From the NCBI GenBank assembly GCA_040882255.1, contig JBBEBP010000016.1:62001-126000 (forward strand): 64,000 nt of DNA, given 5' to 3'. The first letter of the stretch is position 1. Every line of letters starts with the position of its first letter. Of the stretch, positions 25,563 through 34,292 are shown one piece after another. The position numbers and the translations under genes were made by a program. The notes beneath the pieces were generated by a model. It was not told the DNA's origin. It saw nothing but the letters and a program-made list of their open reading frames with translations, and searched no databases. The stretch comes from PWQG01 sp040882255 (GTDB lineage: Bacteria > Pseudomonadota > Gammaproteobacteria > Pseudomonadales > Pseudohongiellaceae).

Positions 25563-28380
25563 ACAGTCGCTGTTCCCCTTCACCCTCGATGTTTTCCACA
25601 CAACGGCCACACAGTTCGGGGTGCTCACTGTGAGTGCCCACATCAGGGCGGTGATGCCAGCAGCGCACACACTTCCCGTACGCCGAAGGCTGGACCCGTA
25701 TGCCGCTCAGGCCGGCCACCTCGCCGAGATCTTCCCCGTCGTCCACCGTATTCACGATCACGCCGGAGACCAGCAATACGAACCGTAGCTCGTCACCCAG
25801 GCGGGACAATTCCCCGGCCAGCCCGGCGTCACAGTCCAGCGTCACCGAGGCGCCCAGTCCCGAACCGATTTCCCGGGCGGCGCGCCGGTTCTCGAGCTCC
25901 CGGTTGACCGCCGTACGCACTGTCATGATCCGCGCCCAGAAAGCATCATCCAGCCCGTCAGCTTCTGGAAGAGACTCCAGACCGTCATCGAACAGCGACA
26001 GGAACACCGCATCCTGTCGTTTGCCGGGAATATGCTCCCATAGCTCATCGGCCGTAAAGCTCAGCACCGGTGCAATCAACCGGGCCAGAATCTCGATAAT
26101 ATGATACATGGCGCTTTGCGTGGACCGCCGGGCCAGACTGGAAGCCGGCGTGGTGTACTGACGGTCCTTGATGACATCCAGATAGAAACTGCCCAGCTCG
26201 TTGACACAGAAGTTGTGAACTTTCTGGTATACCCCCAGAAAGTGGTAGTTGCGGTAATCCTCCTGCACGCTGGCCCGCAGCAACTGGGCCTGCCGGGTGA
26301 TCCAGTAATCCAGTGCCAGCATGTCGCCGGCCGGGACCAGGTGCTGTTTCGGGTCGAATCCATTCAGGTTCGATAGCAGGAAGCGCGCCGTATTGCGGAT
26401 GCGGCGGTAGGCATCCGCCACCCGTTTGAGGATCTCCTGCGAAACCGGGATCTCGCCACGATAGTCGGTGGCCGCCACCCATAGGCGAAGGATGTCGGCG
26501 CCATACTGGGCAAATACCTCGTGCGGGGAAATCGTGTTGCCCAGTGACTTGGACATCTTGTGGCCCTGCGCGTCCACCGTAAAGCCGTGCGTCAGCACCT
26601 GCCGGTACGGTGCCTGACCATTCATGGCCACGGACGTTTTCAGCGACGACTGAAACCAGCCACGGTGCTGGTCAGAGCCCTCCAGGTAGAGATCGGCCGG
26701 GTACGTCAGCTCCTCACGCTGCTGCAGCACGGAATAATGCGTGACGCCGGAATCAAACCAGACATCCAGGGTGTCGGTCACCTTGCTGTACTCTCCGGCC
26801 TCATCACCCAGCAGTTCGGCGGCGTCCAGCTCGTACCAGGCATCCATGCCCTCCTTCTCGATACGCTGCGCCACTGCCTCGAACAGCTCGTCAGTCTGCG
26901 GATGAAGCGCCCCGGACTCCCGGTGTACAAACAGGGTGATCGGCACGCCCCAGGTGCGCTGCCGCGAGACGCACCAGTCGGGACTGCCTTTCAGCATCAA
27001 CTCGATACGCGCCTTGCCCCACTCGGGAATCCACTGCACCTCATTCACCGCTTTCAGGCAGTCGGCGAGCAGCCCTTTCTCGTTCATGCTGATAAACCAC
27101 TGTGGTGTGGCGCGATAGATCAAGGGCGTTTTGGTGCGCCAGCAGTGTGCATAGCTGTGTACGACCTTCTCGCAGAACACCAGGGCCTGCTCTGCTTTCA
27201 GCACGTCAAGAACCTGCTCATCCGCCTTGTAGACATGCACACCAGCGAAGCGCCCCGCCGCCTCGACAAACACGCCATTGTCATCGATCAGGTTCAGCGT
27301 GCCGATACCATAAGCCTTGCCCACCAGAAAGTCGTCCATGCCATGGTCCGGCGCGGTATGGACACAGCCGGTACCCGCCTCGGTGGTGACATGCTGGCCC
27401 AGTATGACCGGCACCTGCTTGTCGATGAACGGGTGGCGCAGCACATGTCGCTCCAGCGACTGCCCGCTGACAGTGGCCACCACGCGGTGCTCGCTGGCAC
27501 CGAACCGTTGCATGACCTCCTCGACGAGATCCAGGGCCACCACCATGGTTTCAGGACCTGCGTCCCCGTCCAGACGGGTCTCAACCAGCGCATACTCCAG
27601 CTCCGGATGCACGGATACCGCCTGGTTGGCGGGGATGGTCCAGGGGGTGGTCGTCCAGATGATGACAGACACCGGCAGCGGCACCGCACCGGCCTCGACG
27701 CCGAATGCACGCAGGAAGCCCACCGGATCGGCCACCGGGAAACGCACATCGATGGCGAAGGACTCCTTGTCCTGGTACTCGACTTCGGCTTCGGCCAGGG
27801 CGGATGCGCCAACCACGCTCCAGTAGACCGGCTTGTAGCCTTTCACCAGATGGCCTTTGGCGGCGATGCGCCCCAGCGCCCGCACGATATCCGCTTCGGT
27901 GCCGTAATTCATGGTCAGATAAGGGTCATCCCAGTCGCCCAGCACGCCCATGCGCTCGAAGTCTTTCTTCTGGTTCTCGACCTGGCGCTCGGCATAGGCA
28001 CGGCATGCCTTGCGGAACTCGGCATGACTGATCTTCTGACCGGCCTTGCCTTTCTTCTTTTCGACATTGTGCTCGATGGGCAGGCCGTGACAGTCCCAGC
28101 CGGGAACGTAGGGAGCATCACGGCCATCCATGGTCTGCGACTTGACGATGATGTCCTTGAGGATCTTGTTGACCGCATGCCCCAGGTGCAGATCCCCATT
28201 GGCGTACGGAGGCCCGTCATGCAGAATGAACTTGGGGCGGCCCGCACTGTGCTCGCGAATCCTCCGGTACAGGCCGGTTTCCTGCCATCGCCTGAGCCGC
28301 TCCGGCTCGCGCTGCGCGAGCCCGGCCTTCATCGGAAAATCGGTTTGCGGAAGATTCAGCGTCTGTTTGTAGTCACTCAT
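25555..28380 (-). CDS. ileS: Isoleucyl-tRNA synthetase
   Basis: The 941-aa class I enzyme charges tRNA-Ile. The HLGH motif (residues 65-68, in PYANGDLHLGH) and KMSKS (near residue 600, in GHKMSKSLGNT) form the catalytic site. The C-terminus has the bacterial zinc site with cysteines in KCVRCWH and LCGRCVEN. Length is normal. Its ATG overlaps the ribF stop by 4 bases, so it is translationally coupled. A 2-kb antisense open frame is a GC-driven shadow. Confidence 0.98.
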   Translation of the reverse strand: MSDYKQTLNLPQTDFPMKAGLAQREPERLRRWQETGLYRRIREHSAGRPKFILHDGPPYANGDLHLGHAVNKILKDIIVKSQTMDGRDAPYVPGWDCHGLPIEHNVEKKKGKAGQKISHAEFRKACRAYAERQVENQKKDFERMGVLGDWDDPYLTMNYGTEADIVRALGRIAAKGHLVKGYKPVYWSVVGASALAEAEVEYQDKESFAIDVRFPVADPVGFLRAFGVEAGAVPLPVSVIIWTTTPWTIPANQAVSVHPELEYALVETRLDGDAGPETMVVALDLVEEVMQRFGASEHRVVATVSGQSLERHVLRHPFIDKQVPVILGQHVTTEAGTGCVHTAPDHGMDDFLVGKAYGIGTLNLIDDNGVFVEAAGRFAGVHVYKADEQVLDVLKAEQALVFCEKVVHSYAHCWRTKTPLIYRATPQWFISMNEKGLLADCLKAVNEVQWIPEWGKARIELMLKGSPDWCVSRQRTWGVPITLFVHRESGALHPQTDELFEAVAQRIEKEGMDAWYELDAAELLGDEAGEYSKVTDTLDVWFDSGVTHYSVLQQREELTYPADLYLEGSDQHRGWFQSSLKTSVAMNGQAPYRQVLTHGFTVDAQGHKMSKSLGNTISPHEVFAQYGADILRLWVAATDYRGEIPVSQEILKRVADAYRRIRNTARFLLSNLNGFDPKQHLVPAGDMLALDYWITRQAQLLRASVQEDYRNYHFLGVYQKVHNFCVNELGSFYLDVIKDRQYTTPASSLARRSTQSAMYHIIEILARLIAPVLSFTADELWEHIPGKRQDAVFLSLFDDGLESLPEADGLDDAFWARIMTVRTAVNRELENRRAAREIGSGLGASVTLDCDAGLAGELSRLGDELRFVLLVSGVIVNTVDDGEDLGEVAGLSGIRVQPSAYGKCVRCWHHRPDVGTHSEHPELCGRCVENIEGEGEQRLYA

Positions 28381-29375
28381 TGGGTTGACTCATTGTCCTG
28401 TAGTCTGTTCGGTTGTGATCCATCCTCTTCGCCCTGCAACACAGCCCGCACCTGCTCGACGTCCCGGGCAATCTGTTCTTTAAGCGCTTCCAGTGAATCG
28501 AACTTCTCTTCGTCCCGTACTTTGTGGCTGAAGAACACGGTCATGTGCGCCCCGTACAGGTCGCCCCGATAATCCAGCAGATGGACTTCCAGTACCGCCT
28601 CCCGGTCCCGGGATACCGTCGGACGGTACCCGATGTTGGCTGCGCCGGGCCAGTCGAAACACGGCCCTTCCGCAGGCTCGATACGGGCCCGGCAGGCATA
28701 TACCCCATGCAATGGCAACGTACGCCGGTCGAGCTGCACATTGCAGGTCGGAAATCCCAGGTCACGGCCCAGTTGCTGCCCCCGGACCACGTTCCCGGCA
28801 ATGCCGTAGGGTCGTCCCAGCATGGCCTCGACCTTGCCGAAATCGCCCCGCTGCAGATGCTCGCGCACTCCGGTACTGCTGATACGCTCCCCACCCTCAT
28901 AGCAGCTCGCGGTCTCGATGACGTCAAAGCCGTAGCGGGCTCCGTGCTGCTGCAGCAGCGCGAAATCGCCCTGCCGATGGTGGCCGAAACGGAAATCGCT
29001 ACCGGCGATCAGCGCCCGGATGCCCAGGCCTTCCACCAGAATATCCCGGATATACTGTTGCGCACTCAACCCGGACAGTGCCCGGTCAAATCGCAACAGG
29101 TAGACGCAGTCCACTCCCAGCTCGTCCAGCAGCGCGATCTTCTCCTGCGGTTCACTGAGGCGCGCCGGGCAGTCCCCGGTATCGCCGGCGAAGAACTCCT
29201 CCGGGTGGGGTTCCGTCACGATGGCAACGGCTGGCACGCCATGATGACGGGACTGCTCGAGCAACTGACCCACTATGGCCTGATGACCGCGGTGAACGCC
29301 GTCGAACTTGCCGATGGTAGCGACACAGTGCGAGTGTACCTCCCGGAACGCCCGGGTTGATTCAATGACTTTCAT
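28377..29375 (-). CDS. ribF: Bifunctional riboflavin kinase / FAD synthetase
   Basis: The 332-aa enzyme makes FMN and FAD from riboflavin. The N-terminal adenylyltransferase domain shows ATIGKFDGVHRGHQ; the C-terminal kinase domain begins about residue 180 with GRPYGIAGNVVRG and has GRDLGFPTCN, where most members have PTAN. The end (KFDSLEALKEQIARDVEQVR) is typical. It is the first gene of the operon and has a good promoter upstream; the ribosome site is weak. Confidence 0.96.
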   Translation of the reverse strand: MKVIESTRAFREVHSHCVATIGKFDGVHRGHQAIVGQLLEQSRHHGVPAVAIVTEPHPEEFFAGDTGDCPARLSEPQEKIALLDELGVDCVYLLRFDRALSGLSAQQYIRDILVEGLGIRALIAGSDFRFGHHRQGDFALLQQHGARYGFDVIETASCYEGGERISSTGVREHLQRGDFGKVEAMLGRPYGIAGNVVRGQQLGRDLGFPTCNVQLDRRTLPLHGVYACRARIEPAEGPCFDWPGAANIGYRPTVSRDREAVLEVHLLDYRGDLYGAHMTVFFSHKVRDEEKFDSLEALKEQIARDVEQVRAVLQGEEDGSQPNRLQDNESTQ

Positions 29376-29422
29376 GCCGGATGTTCCATGTACTGTCGCC
29401 GGAAGCCGCAGAAAAGCGCCCG

Positions 29423-29451
29423 ATTATACCCTGTAACAGCAGGCTTCCCAA
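29423..29451 (-). promoter_or_regulatory. Sigma-70 promoter of the ribF-ileS-fkpB-ispH operon
   Basis: On the minus strand TTGGGA (29451-29446) and a perfect TATAAT (29428-29423) are 17 bases apart. The predicted start near 29416 gives a leader of about 40 bases to ribF. Confidence 0.65.
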
Positions 29452-29488
29452 CCACGGAACGCCACTGGCACAGCGGGAATGGCCCGCT

Positions 29489-29707
29489 TCAGCGTGAACC
29501 GGAGAGATTGCGCCTGGCTTTTCTTGCCAGAACGGTGGCGGCCGCAGCCAGAATGACAATCCACAACCCCTGGGCCACCAGCACATTGGCCACTGATACG
29601 GAGTCCGGCCTTCCCAGTATGAACCCGAGATTGATGGCAATGACAAGAGCAAGCGCGCCACACGCCACGGCCAGCACCCCCTGCAGAATGGCTATGAATC
29701 GTTGCAT
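29489..29707 (-). CDS. Small two-helix membrane protein
   Basis: The 72-aa protein has two hydrophobic segments (ILQGVLAVACGALALVIAI and VLVAQGLWIVILAAAATVLA) and a basic C-terminal tail (RKARRNLSGSR), so both ends are probably cytoplasmic. The start at 29707 follows GAGGGAAAG. It lies upstream of the ribF promoter in the same orientation. I do not recognise a family. Confidence 0.7.
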   Translation of the reverse strand: MQRFIAILQGVLAVACGALALVIAINLGFILGRPDSVSVANVLVAQGLWIVILAAAATVLARKARRNLSGSR

Positions 29708-29781
29708 GACTTTCCCTCATCGTGAATCACGGCCGATTATTGCAGCCCGGAGCCGGCGGTTCAATGTGCTATGCTTGTCGG

Positions 29782-30228
29782 ATGCTTGGTAAACTTGCCC
29801 TGACCCTGGTGGTGATTGTCATCGCCGCCCTGTATATACGCCATCGCGCGCGCGCTCAACGCGTTACCAACCGGGACGCGGAGCGCGCCCGCCAGCCGGC
29901 ATCGCACAATCCCTGGCACCGGAATACCGACAACCGCCAGTCCCGGGACATCCCTCCGGGCAAAGCCCGGCATCGCCTTCCGGCAGATACCGGAAAGATT
30001 CTGCTGTGGATCACTCTTGCGATTATCGTGACCACCGGAGCCAGCCTGTACTATCTGGCGTGGCGCGATGCGCGGCAACCCGTGACCGTCATTCTGCACA
30101 GCGGCAATGGCGAACCGGTCACGTATGAGGTCCGCAAACGGGATCTCGACGCGCGCGCGTTCACCACGCTGGACGGAACCCGGGTCACCGTGGCCGACAG
30201 TGAGCGCATGGAAGTCATTGGTCTGTAG
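29782..30228 (+). CDS. Hypothetical two-helix membrane protein
   Basis: The 148-aa protein has an N-terminal membrane helix (LALTLVVIVIAALYI), a basic Gln/Arg/Asn-rich middle with low complexity, a second helix (ILLWITLAIIVTTGASLYYL) and a C-terminal beta-rich domain (VTVILHSGNGEPVTYEVRKR). The ribosome site is weak; the ATG at 29782 was chosen because the hydrophobic segment begins right after it. Similar small gammaproteobacterial proteins have been given unsupported 'antitermination' names; I infer no function. Confidence 0.65.
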   Translation: MLGKLALTLVVIVIAALYIRHRARAQRVTNRDAERARQPASHNPWHRNTDNRQSRDIPPGKARHRLPADTGKILLWITLAIIVTTGASLYYLAWRDARQPVTVILHSGNGEPVTYEVRKRDLDARAFTTLDGTRVTVADSERMEVIGL

Positions 30229-30360
30229 AACTGTTCGGTTTATCGCAGCCCTCCGCAGGTGGTCGACCTCCTGCCCTCACTTTGCCGCTTTCCGCTATCC
30301 GGACGGTAATTACCTGATACACTGACCGTACTGATTACAGGCTGACCAGTCCCGGAATCG

Positions 30361-31104
30361 ATGCCGATGAGACCACTTTTCACACTACTGCTACTCCTGG
30401 CGCTTGCCGTCAGCAGCCCTCTGCATGCCAAGATGGGCACGGAGCGCATGCTACAGTTGCAGGACGGCGGCAGCATGAAGGTGTTCGTGTTCGAGGGAAG
30501 GGACGGCAGCGACGGTCCATGGCCACTGGTTGTGTTGATGCCCGGCGGTTCGGCGAACGAGTATATCGCCAGGGCCCAGTTCTGGCTGGGCTATGAGCTG
30601 GCCAGCCGTGGCTGGGCGATCGCTGTCCCGGTATCGCCGGACTCCAGCTCCTTTTTCGGACGCAACGGGGAACGGATTCCCGAAGTGATCGATCAGCTGC
30701 AAGCCATGCCCGGGATCCGGGATGGCCAATCCCTGCTGGTGGGCGTCTCCAACGGCGGCAGTTCAGCCATCGAGATTGCTGCCCGCGACCCCGAACGCTA
30801 CTACGGCGTGGTGGCCGTGCCGGGTATCATCCGCGATGAAAATACCATGGAAAACCGGGACATGGGCGGCCTGCCGGTCTACATCCGCATTGGCGAGAAT
30901 GACCTGCTACGCTGGGATCGCCGCCTGCCCGACCTGACCCGGCAACTGACCTCGGCCGGAGCAAAGGTCAACGCCAGACTGGTCCCGGATGCCAACCATG
31001 TCTTCCCCCTGGACTGGGAGGAACTGCAACCATGGCTGGACGCACTGCCCGTCCCGGAAATGGACTCCGCTGGCACGGGGAGCATCAACCCGCCAGAGAA
31101 GTGA
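30361..31104 (+). CDS. Exported alpha/beta hydrolase (esterase-like)
   Basis: The 247-aa protein has a signal peptide (LFTLLLLLALAVSSPLHA). The hydrolase triad is visible: nucleophile in VGVSNGGSSA, an acid in IRIGENDLL and His in DANHVFPLDW. The fold resembles PHB-depolymerase/feruloyl-esterase-type enzymes. Periplasmic or secreted location is inferred; the substrate is unknown. A strong hairpin directly follows the stop codon. MPMRP offers two start codons two residues apart. Confidence 0.85.
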   Translation: MPMRPLFTLLLLLALAVSSPLHAKMGTERMLQLQDGGSMKVFVFEGRDGSDGPWPLVVLMPGGSANEYIARAQFWLGYELASRGWAIAVPVSPDSSSFFGRNGERIPEVIDQLQAMPGIRDGQSLLVGVSNGGSSAIEIAARDPERYYGVVAVPGIIRDENTMENRDMGGLPVYIRIGENDLLRWDRRLPDLTRQLTSAGAKVNARLVPDANHVFPLDWEELQPWLDALPVPEMDSAGTGSINPPEK

Positions 31105-31135
31105 CATGGCCGGGCAGTGAACTGCCCCGGCCATG
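31105..31135 (+). terminator. Hairpin after the exported hydrolase gene
   Basis: CATGGCCGGGCAG (31105-31117) pairs with CTGCCCCGGCCATG (31122-31135) with one bulge and a TGAA loop. It begins at the stop codon. No T-run is present, but stem stability should be high. Confidence 0.55.
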
Positions 31136-31243
31136 TCGGATCATCTCGCCGTATGGCGGTTTACGGGCTGTCATGCTACAGTTTCGCTCGGCAAAACGGA
31201 TCAATACGATTCCGTCCAGTATTCCGAAAGCCGGAGACAAGTC

Positions 31244-31582
31244 ATGAAACTGATCACAGCCATCATCAAGCCATTCAAGTCGGATGACGTACGCGAAGCC
31301 CTGTCCGAGCTGGGCGTCAATGGCATGACCATGACCGAAGTCAAGGGATTCGGCCGCCAGAAAGGACACACCGAACTCTACCGGGGCGCGGAATACGTCA
31401 TCGACTTTCTGCCCAAGGCCAAAGTGGAGGTGGCCATAGAGGACGACCAGGTCGACCAGGCCATCGAAGCCATCTGCAAGGCAGCCAATACAGGGCACAT
31501 CGGGGACGGTAAGATCTTCGTCACTGCGCTGGAGCAAACGGTACGGATCAGAACCGGCGAGACCGGCAACGACGCTCTCTAG
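31244..31582 (+). CDS. glnK: P-II nitrogen regulatory protein (GlnK-like)
   Basis: The 112-aa protein has canonical P-II length and the conserved T-loop GHTELYRGAEYVIDFLP with the uridylylation Tyr51, plus the KGFGRQKGH and TGHIGDGKIFV nucleotide-binding segments. P-II trimers sense 2-oxoglutarate and ATP/ADP and control nitrogen assimilation. It resembles GlnK more than GlnB, but no amtB ammonium channel follows; the next gene is convergent. The start at 31244 is preceded by CGGAGA. The stop codon is the start of a triple 8-base repeat. Confidence 0.95.
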   Translation: MKLITAIIKPFKSDDVREALSELGVNGMTMTEVKGFGRQKGHTELYRGAEYVIDFLPKAKVEVAIEDDQVDQAIEAICKAANTGHIGDGKIFVTALEQTVRIRTGETGNDAL

Positions 31583-31603
31583 TGCGCTAGTGCGCTAGTG
31601 CGC
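31580..31603 (+). repeat. Three tandem copies of TAGTGCGC
   Basis: The 8-base unit TAGTGCGC occurs three times without interruption, the first copy beginning with the TAG stop of the P-II gene. A short stem CCCGC/GCGGG (31604-31618) follows and may act as a terminator between the convergent genes. Confidence 0.9.
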
Positions 31604-31625
31604 CCCGCCGAAAGCGGGTGGGTTG

Positions 31626-32639
31626 TCACGATTCAAAGAAGTACACCTCCAGGTTGATCTGCAAGCGGGGATCGGTCTTCCAGTCCATCGCCCGCTCCGT
31701 CAACACCTGGGGCACCACTTCGAGTATCAGCCAGTCTTCATGGATGGCCTTGCGGTAAACTATCTGCACATAGTAATCCTCGACCCGGGTGTTCGGGCGG
31801 TTCACACCCAGCAGACCCACCTCGTAACTCATGGTCTCCAGCTCTCCCAGCGTCTGATACAGTGACAGGTATTGACCGAATTCGGTTTCCCGCAAATGGT
31901 GGCGATAATGCGCCTCGGTCGTCATCCGCAACTGTACTTTATCCGTGATCTCCCGCCCGAAATAAACCCGCAGGTCATTGCCCCAACCATCAGAGTGGTA
32001 GAAATAGGACCGTTGATCCAACCCTACCTGCCAGTGCTCGGCGAAATCGGTTCCGAACCGAGTCCGGAACCGGTAGAACGGATCCAGCGGCAGACGCCCC
32101 CGGATACCGAAATCGTGATTGAACTGCCAGCCATTGCGTTCCTCCAGCTCATAGCTGAAGGCACCACTGAAAGAGGAGGGTACAATATTGTCCAGGCGTT
32201 GCTCACGCAGCGAATTGCGCTCATTGTCCTCGGATTCGAATATGAGCTTCCACCGCTCCGTCGCACGCGGCAGATCGAGTGAACCACCGATCCGCACATT
32301 GGAAAAATAGGTGTCATGACGGCCCAGCCGCTGGTTCAGTTTGATGCGCAGGTAGCTTTCGTTGGCCCGTTCACCCACCACCTCACCGGCCAGCCAGTCA
32401 TCCAGCGAACGTCCGACCGTATCCACATTGCGCGATACATCATCGCGCCGTGATTCCAGCCAGTTCCAGGCACTATCCAGCTCCATCTCCTCGATAGCGC
32501 GCTGCCAGACCGGTCGCTCCACCTGTTCCGCCCCGCCGTCAGCCGGTTCCTCCGCTGCGAAGACCGCCCCGCAGCACAAGGCTGACGGCCAGAACAGCAG
32601 CCGGAAAACAGATCGCTTTGACGTGCTCTGCAAAGACAT
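31626..32639 (-). CDS. Predicted outer-membrane beta-barrel protein
   Basis: The 337-aa protein has a signal peptide (LLFWPSALCCGAVFAA), a helical acidic segment (about 30-90) and then a long run of alternating aromatic strands (FSYELEERNGWQFNHDF, LRVYFGREITDKVQLRM, DYYVQIVYRKAIHEDWLIL) typical of a 12- to 16-stranded barrel. The last residues are VYFFES, without a terminal aromatic. I do not recognise a family. It is 85 bp downstream of the M56 peptidase gene in the same orientation, so it may be co-transcribed with the M56/BlaI pair. Confidence 0.75.
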   Translation of the reverse strand: MSLQSTSKRSVFRLLFWPSALCCGAVFAAEEPADGGAEQVERPVWQRAIEEMELDSAWNWLESRRDDVSRNVDTVGRSLDDWLAGEVVGERANESYLRIKLNQRLGRHDTYFSNVRIGGSLDLPRATERWKLIFESEDNERNSLREQRLDNIVPSSFSGAFSYELEERNGWQFNHDFGIRGRLPLDPFYRFRTRFGTDFAEHWQVGLDQRSYFYHSDGWGNDLRVYFGREITDKVQLRMTTEAHYRHHLRETEFGQYLSLYQTLGELETMSYEVGLLGVNRPNTRVEDYYVQIVYRKAIHEDWLILEVVPQVLTERAMDWKTDPRLQINLEVYFFES

Positions 32640-32724
32640 GATGTCGAGTGTAGTCCAGCCGCGTCCTGTTGCCTATATCCCGAAGCCGGTTGCCAGCTTT
32701 CGGCCACATTCTGTCAGCCTGGTG

Positions 32725-33687
32725 TCAGCCTGCCAGACTCAGGATCCATTCAGTGCCATGATGCAGTGGTTCCACGCCAAGCAGCACGAACACGAGAATC
32801 AGAAACAGCAATAGCGATAAACGGGCCGGGCCCAGACTGATATACCGTCCGGCGTTGAGCAGTGCATGTACTCGGGTTTCCACTTCCGCACCAGTGAAGC
32901 GCTGCAAAACAGGCGAGGCCGCTGGGGCGGACTGGACAATGCGCTTCACACGCACCAGGGTTTCGGCAACCGGCACGGTTCCGAAAATCTGCGCCGCACT
33001 GAAATCACAGGCCTGCTCGGACAGCAATTCCAGATCATCGAGCAGGCGCCGCTTGAAAGCCGGCGGGGCAACCAGACAGAGCAACCGGCCCAGCAGCATT
33101 CTGAGATTATCCAGCCGCAGGCGATGCGCCCTCTCGTGTGCCAGGATCACCTGGAGATCGGTCCCGTCACACTGGTCGCGCAACCCCCGGCTCACATAGA
33201 CTTCCGGTCGCAGCCAGCCGAGCGTGAATACCAGTGGCTGGTCCGACTCCAGCTCCCGGAACCCGTTCGCAGCGTCCGCTCCGGACAGTAGCCGCAATTG
33301 CCGGGTCAGACGGGCAGACTCCCGGAGATGCACAAACACCCGCCAGGAGAGCAACAGCAGAATGAACGCCGTGGCAGCGAGCCCCAGCAGGGCAAGCGGC
33401 AACGATGTGGTGAGCGGAACATGCGCGCTACAGTCTTCATGACAATGCGGCCCGACCAATGCCGACTCCGCGACCGGCAGATACAGCAGGAGTGAACCGG
33501 ACAGGCTCATCAGCAACGGGGCGGCACAGAACGTCAGTAACACGGCCGAGGCGCCGGCCGGATGCAGGGCGAGCAAGAGCGGCCGCAACAGGCGGTGGAC
33601 CACCAGCAACAACAGAGTCAGCATCAGCCAGGCACCGATCCAGACCACCGCGAACGAGCCTGCGGTCAATACGGCGCCATCAGCCAT
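32725..33687 (-). CDS. BlaR1-like M56 family membrane metallopeptidase
   Basis: The 320-aa protein has several N-terminal membrane helices, a cytoplasmic-side zinc protease motif VILAHERAHRLR (HExxH at about residues 184-188), and a final helix (RLSLLLFLILVFVLL). It lacks the penicillin-binding sensor domain of BlaR1, so the signal it senses is different or comes through another protein. BlaR1-type peptidases inactivate BlaI repressors. The start at 33687 has GGAGCAGGGAG upstream and overlaps the blaI-like stop by 8 bases. Confidence 0.9.
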   Translation of the reverse strand: MADGAVLTAGSFAVVWIGAWLMLTLLLLVVHRLLRPLLLALHPAGASAVLLTFCAAPLLMSLSGSLLLYLPVAESALVGPHCHEDCSAHVPLTTSLPLALLGLAATAFILLLLSWRVFVHLRESARLTRQLRLLSGADAANGFRELESDQPLVFTLGWLRPEVYVSRGLRDQCDGTDLQVILAHERAHRLRLDNLRMLLGRLLCLVAPPAFKRRLLDDLELLSEQACDFSAAQIFGTVPVAETLVRVKRIVQSAPAASPVLQRFTGAEVETRVHALLNAGRYISLGPARLSLLLFLILVFVLLGVEPLHHGTEWILSLAG

Positions 33688-34102
33688 CTCCCTGCTCCTC
33701 CTGCCGACGCCGATGCGCAATCAACTGTTCCAGTTCGTCCAGGGAGTGTTCGTCCATGTCGGCTGCCACCGTCACGAAACTGCTCAGAATGGTCTCCATG
33801 CGTCCATCGTGCAGCAGGTGGATGACATCGCCCATCAATCGTGCCAGTAATGAGGAACGGCTCACCAACGCGAAATAGTGATAGGCACTGCCCCGTTTTT
33901 CCCGGTCCACCAGACCTTTCCGATAGAGGCGCTCCAGCGTGGACTGCACGGTGCTCAACGAAGGTCGGCGCCCGGTGAGACGGCTGGTCACGTCGCGTGC
34001 ATCGAGATGGGGTGTCTTCCACAGGATCTCCATGACCCGCAGCTCCCGCTCTCCCAGCGTACTGCCTGACAGCGTGTTGGAGGAGGATCGCCTCACTGTC
34101 AT
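33680..34102 (-). CDS. BlaI/MecI/CopY family transcriptional repressor
   Basis: The 140-aa protein has the winged-helix domain of BlaI/MecI repressors (LGERELRVMEILWKTP, then SLSTVQSTLERLYRKGLVDR) and a C-terminal dimerisation helix (FVTVAADMDEHSLDELEQL). It is paired with the M56 peptidase, the usual partner that cleaves it. The divergent gene is a TonB receptor, a probable target. A CCGAT-N5-ATCGG dyad 16 bases before its start is a candidate self-operator. Confidence 0.93.
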   Translation of the reverse strand: MTVRRSSSNTLSGSTLGERELRVMEILWKTPHLDARDVTSRLTGRRPSLSTVQSTLERLYRKGLVDREKRGSAYHYFALVSRSSLLARLMGDVIHLLHDGRMETILSSFVTVAADMDEHSLDELEQLIAHRRRQEEQGDG

Positions 34103-34117
34103 CGTGCCCCCCGAAAA

Positions 34118-34132
34118 CCGATGGGGAATCGG
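34118..34132. promoter_or_regulatory. Short dyad in the BlaI/TonB-receptor divergent region, candidate operator
   Basis: CCGAT (34118-34122) and ATCGG (34128-34132) form an inverted repeat with a 5-base spacer just upstream of the BlaI-family start. It does not match the classical TACA/TGTA BlaI box; assignment rests on position only. Confidence 0.3.
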
Positions 34133-34292
34133 CCTTTTATCTTCCTTTTTTCTTCTTTCATTTCATTCACTTGAGAATAACGATCAGTCAGATTTCCCGA
34201 CAGACTCGGGTCGCCGCGCACTGAGCGACTATACTGCCCACCCGCAGGTTACCGCACTTACTTTATCACAATGGACACAGGACAAAAGATTC

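Noticed and set aside
26560..28572. A 670-codon open frame antisense to ileS
   Set aside because: It lies opposite a certain gene and its protein has no recognisable domain; high GC lowers stop frequency in antisense frames.
34166..34190. A Fur-box-like stretch (GAGAATAACGATCAG) upstream of the second TonB receptor
   Set aside because: Only about half of the consensus positions match and no second half-site is convincing.
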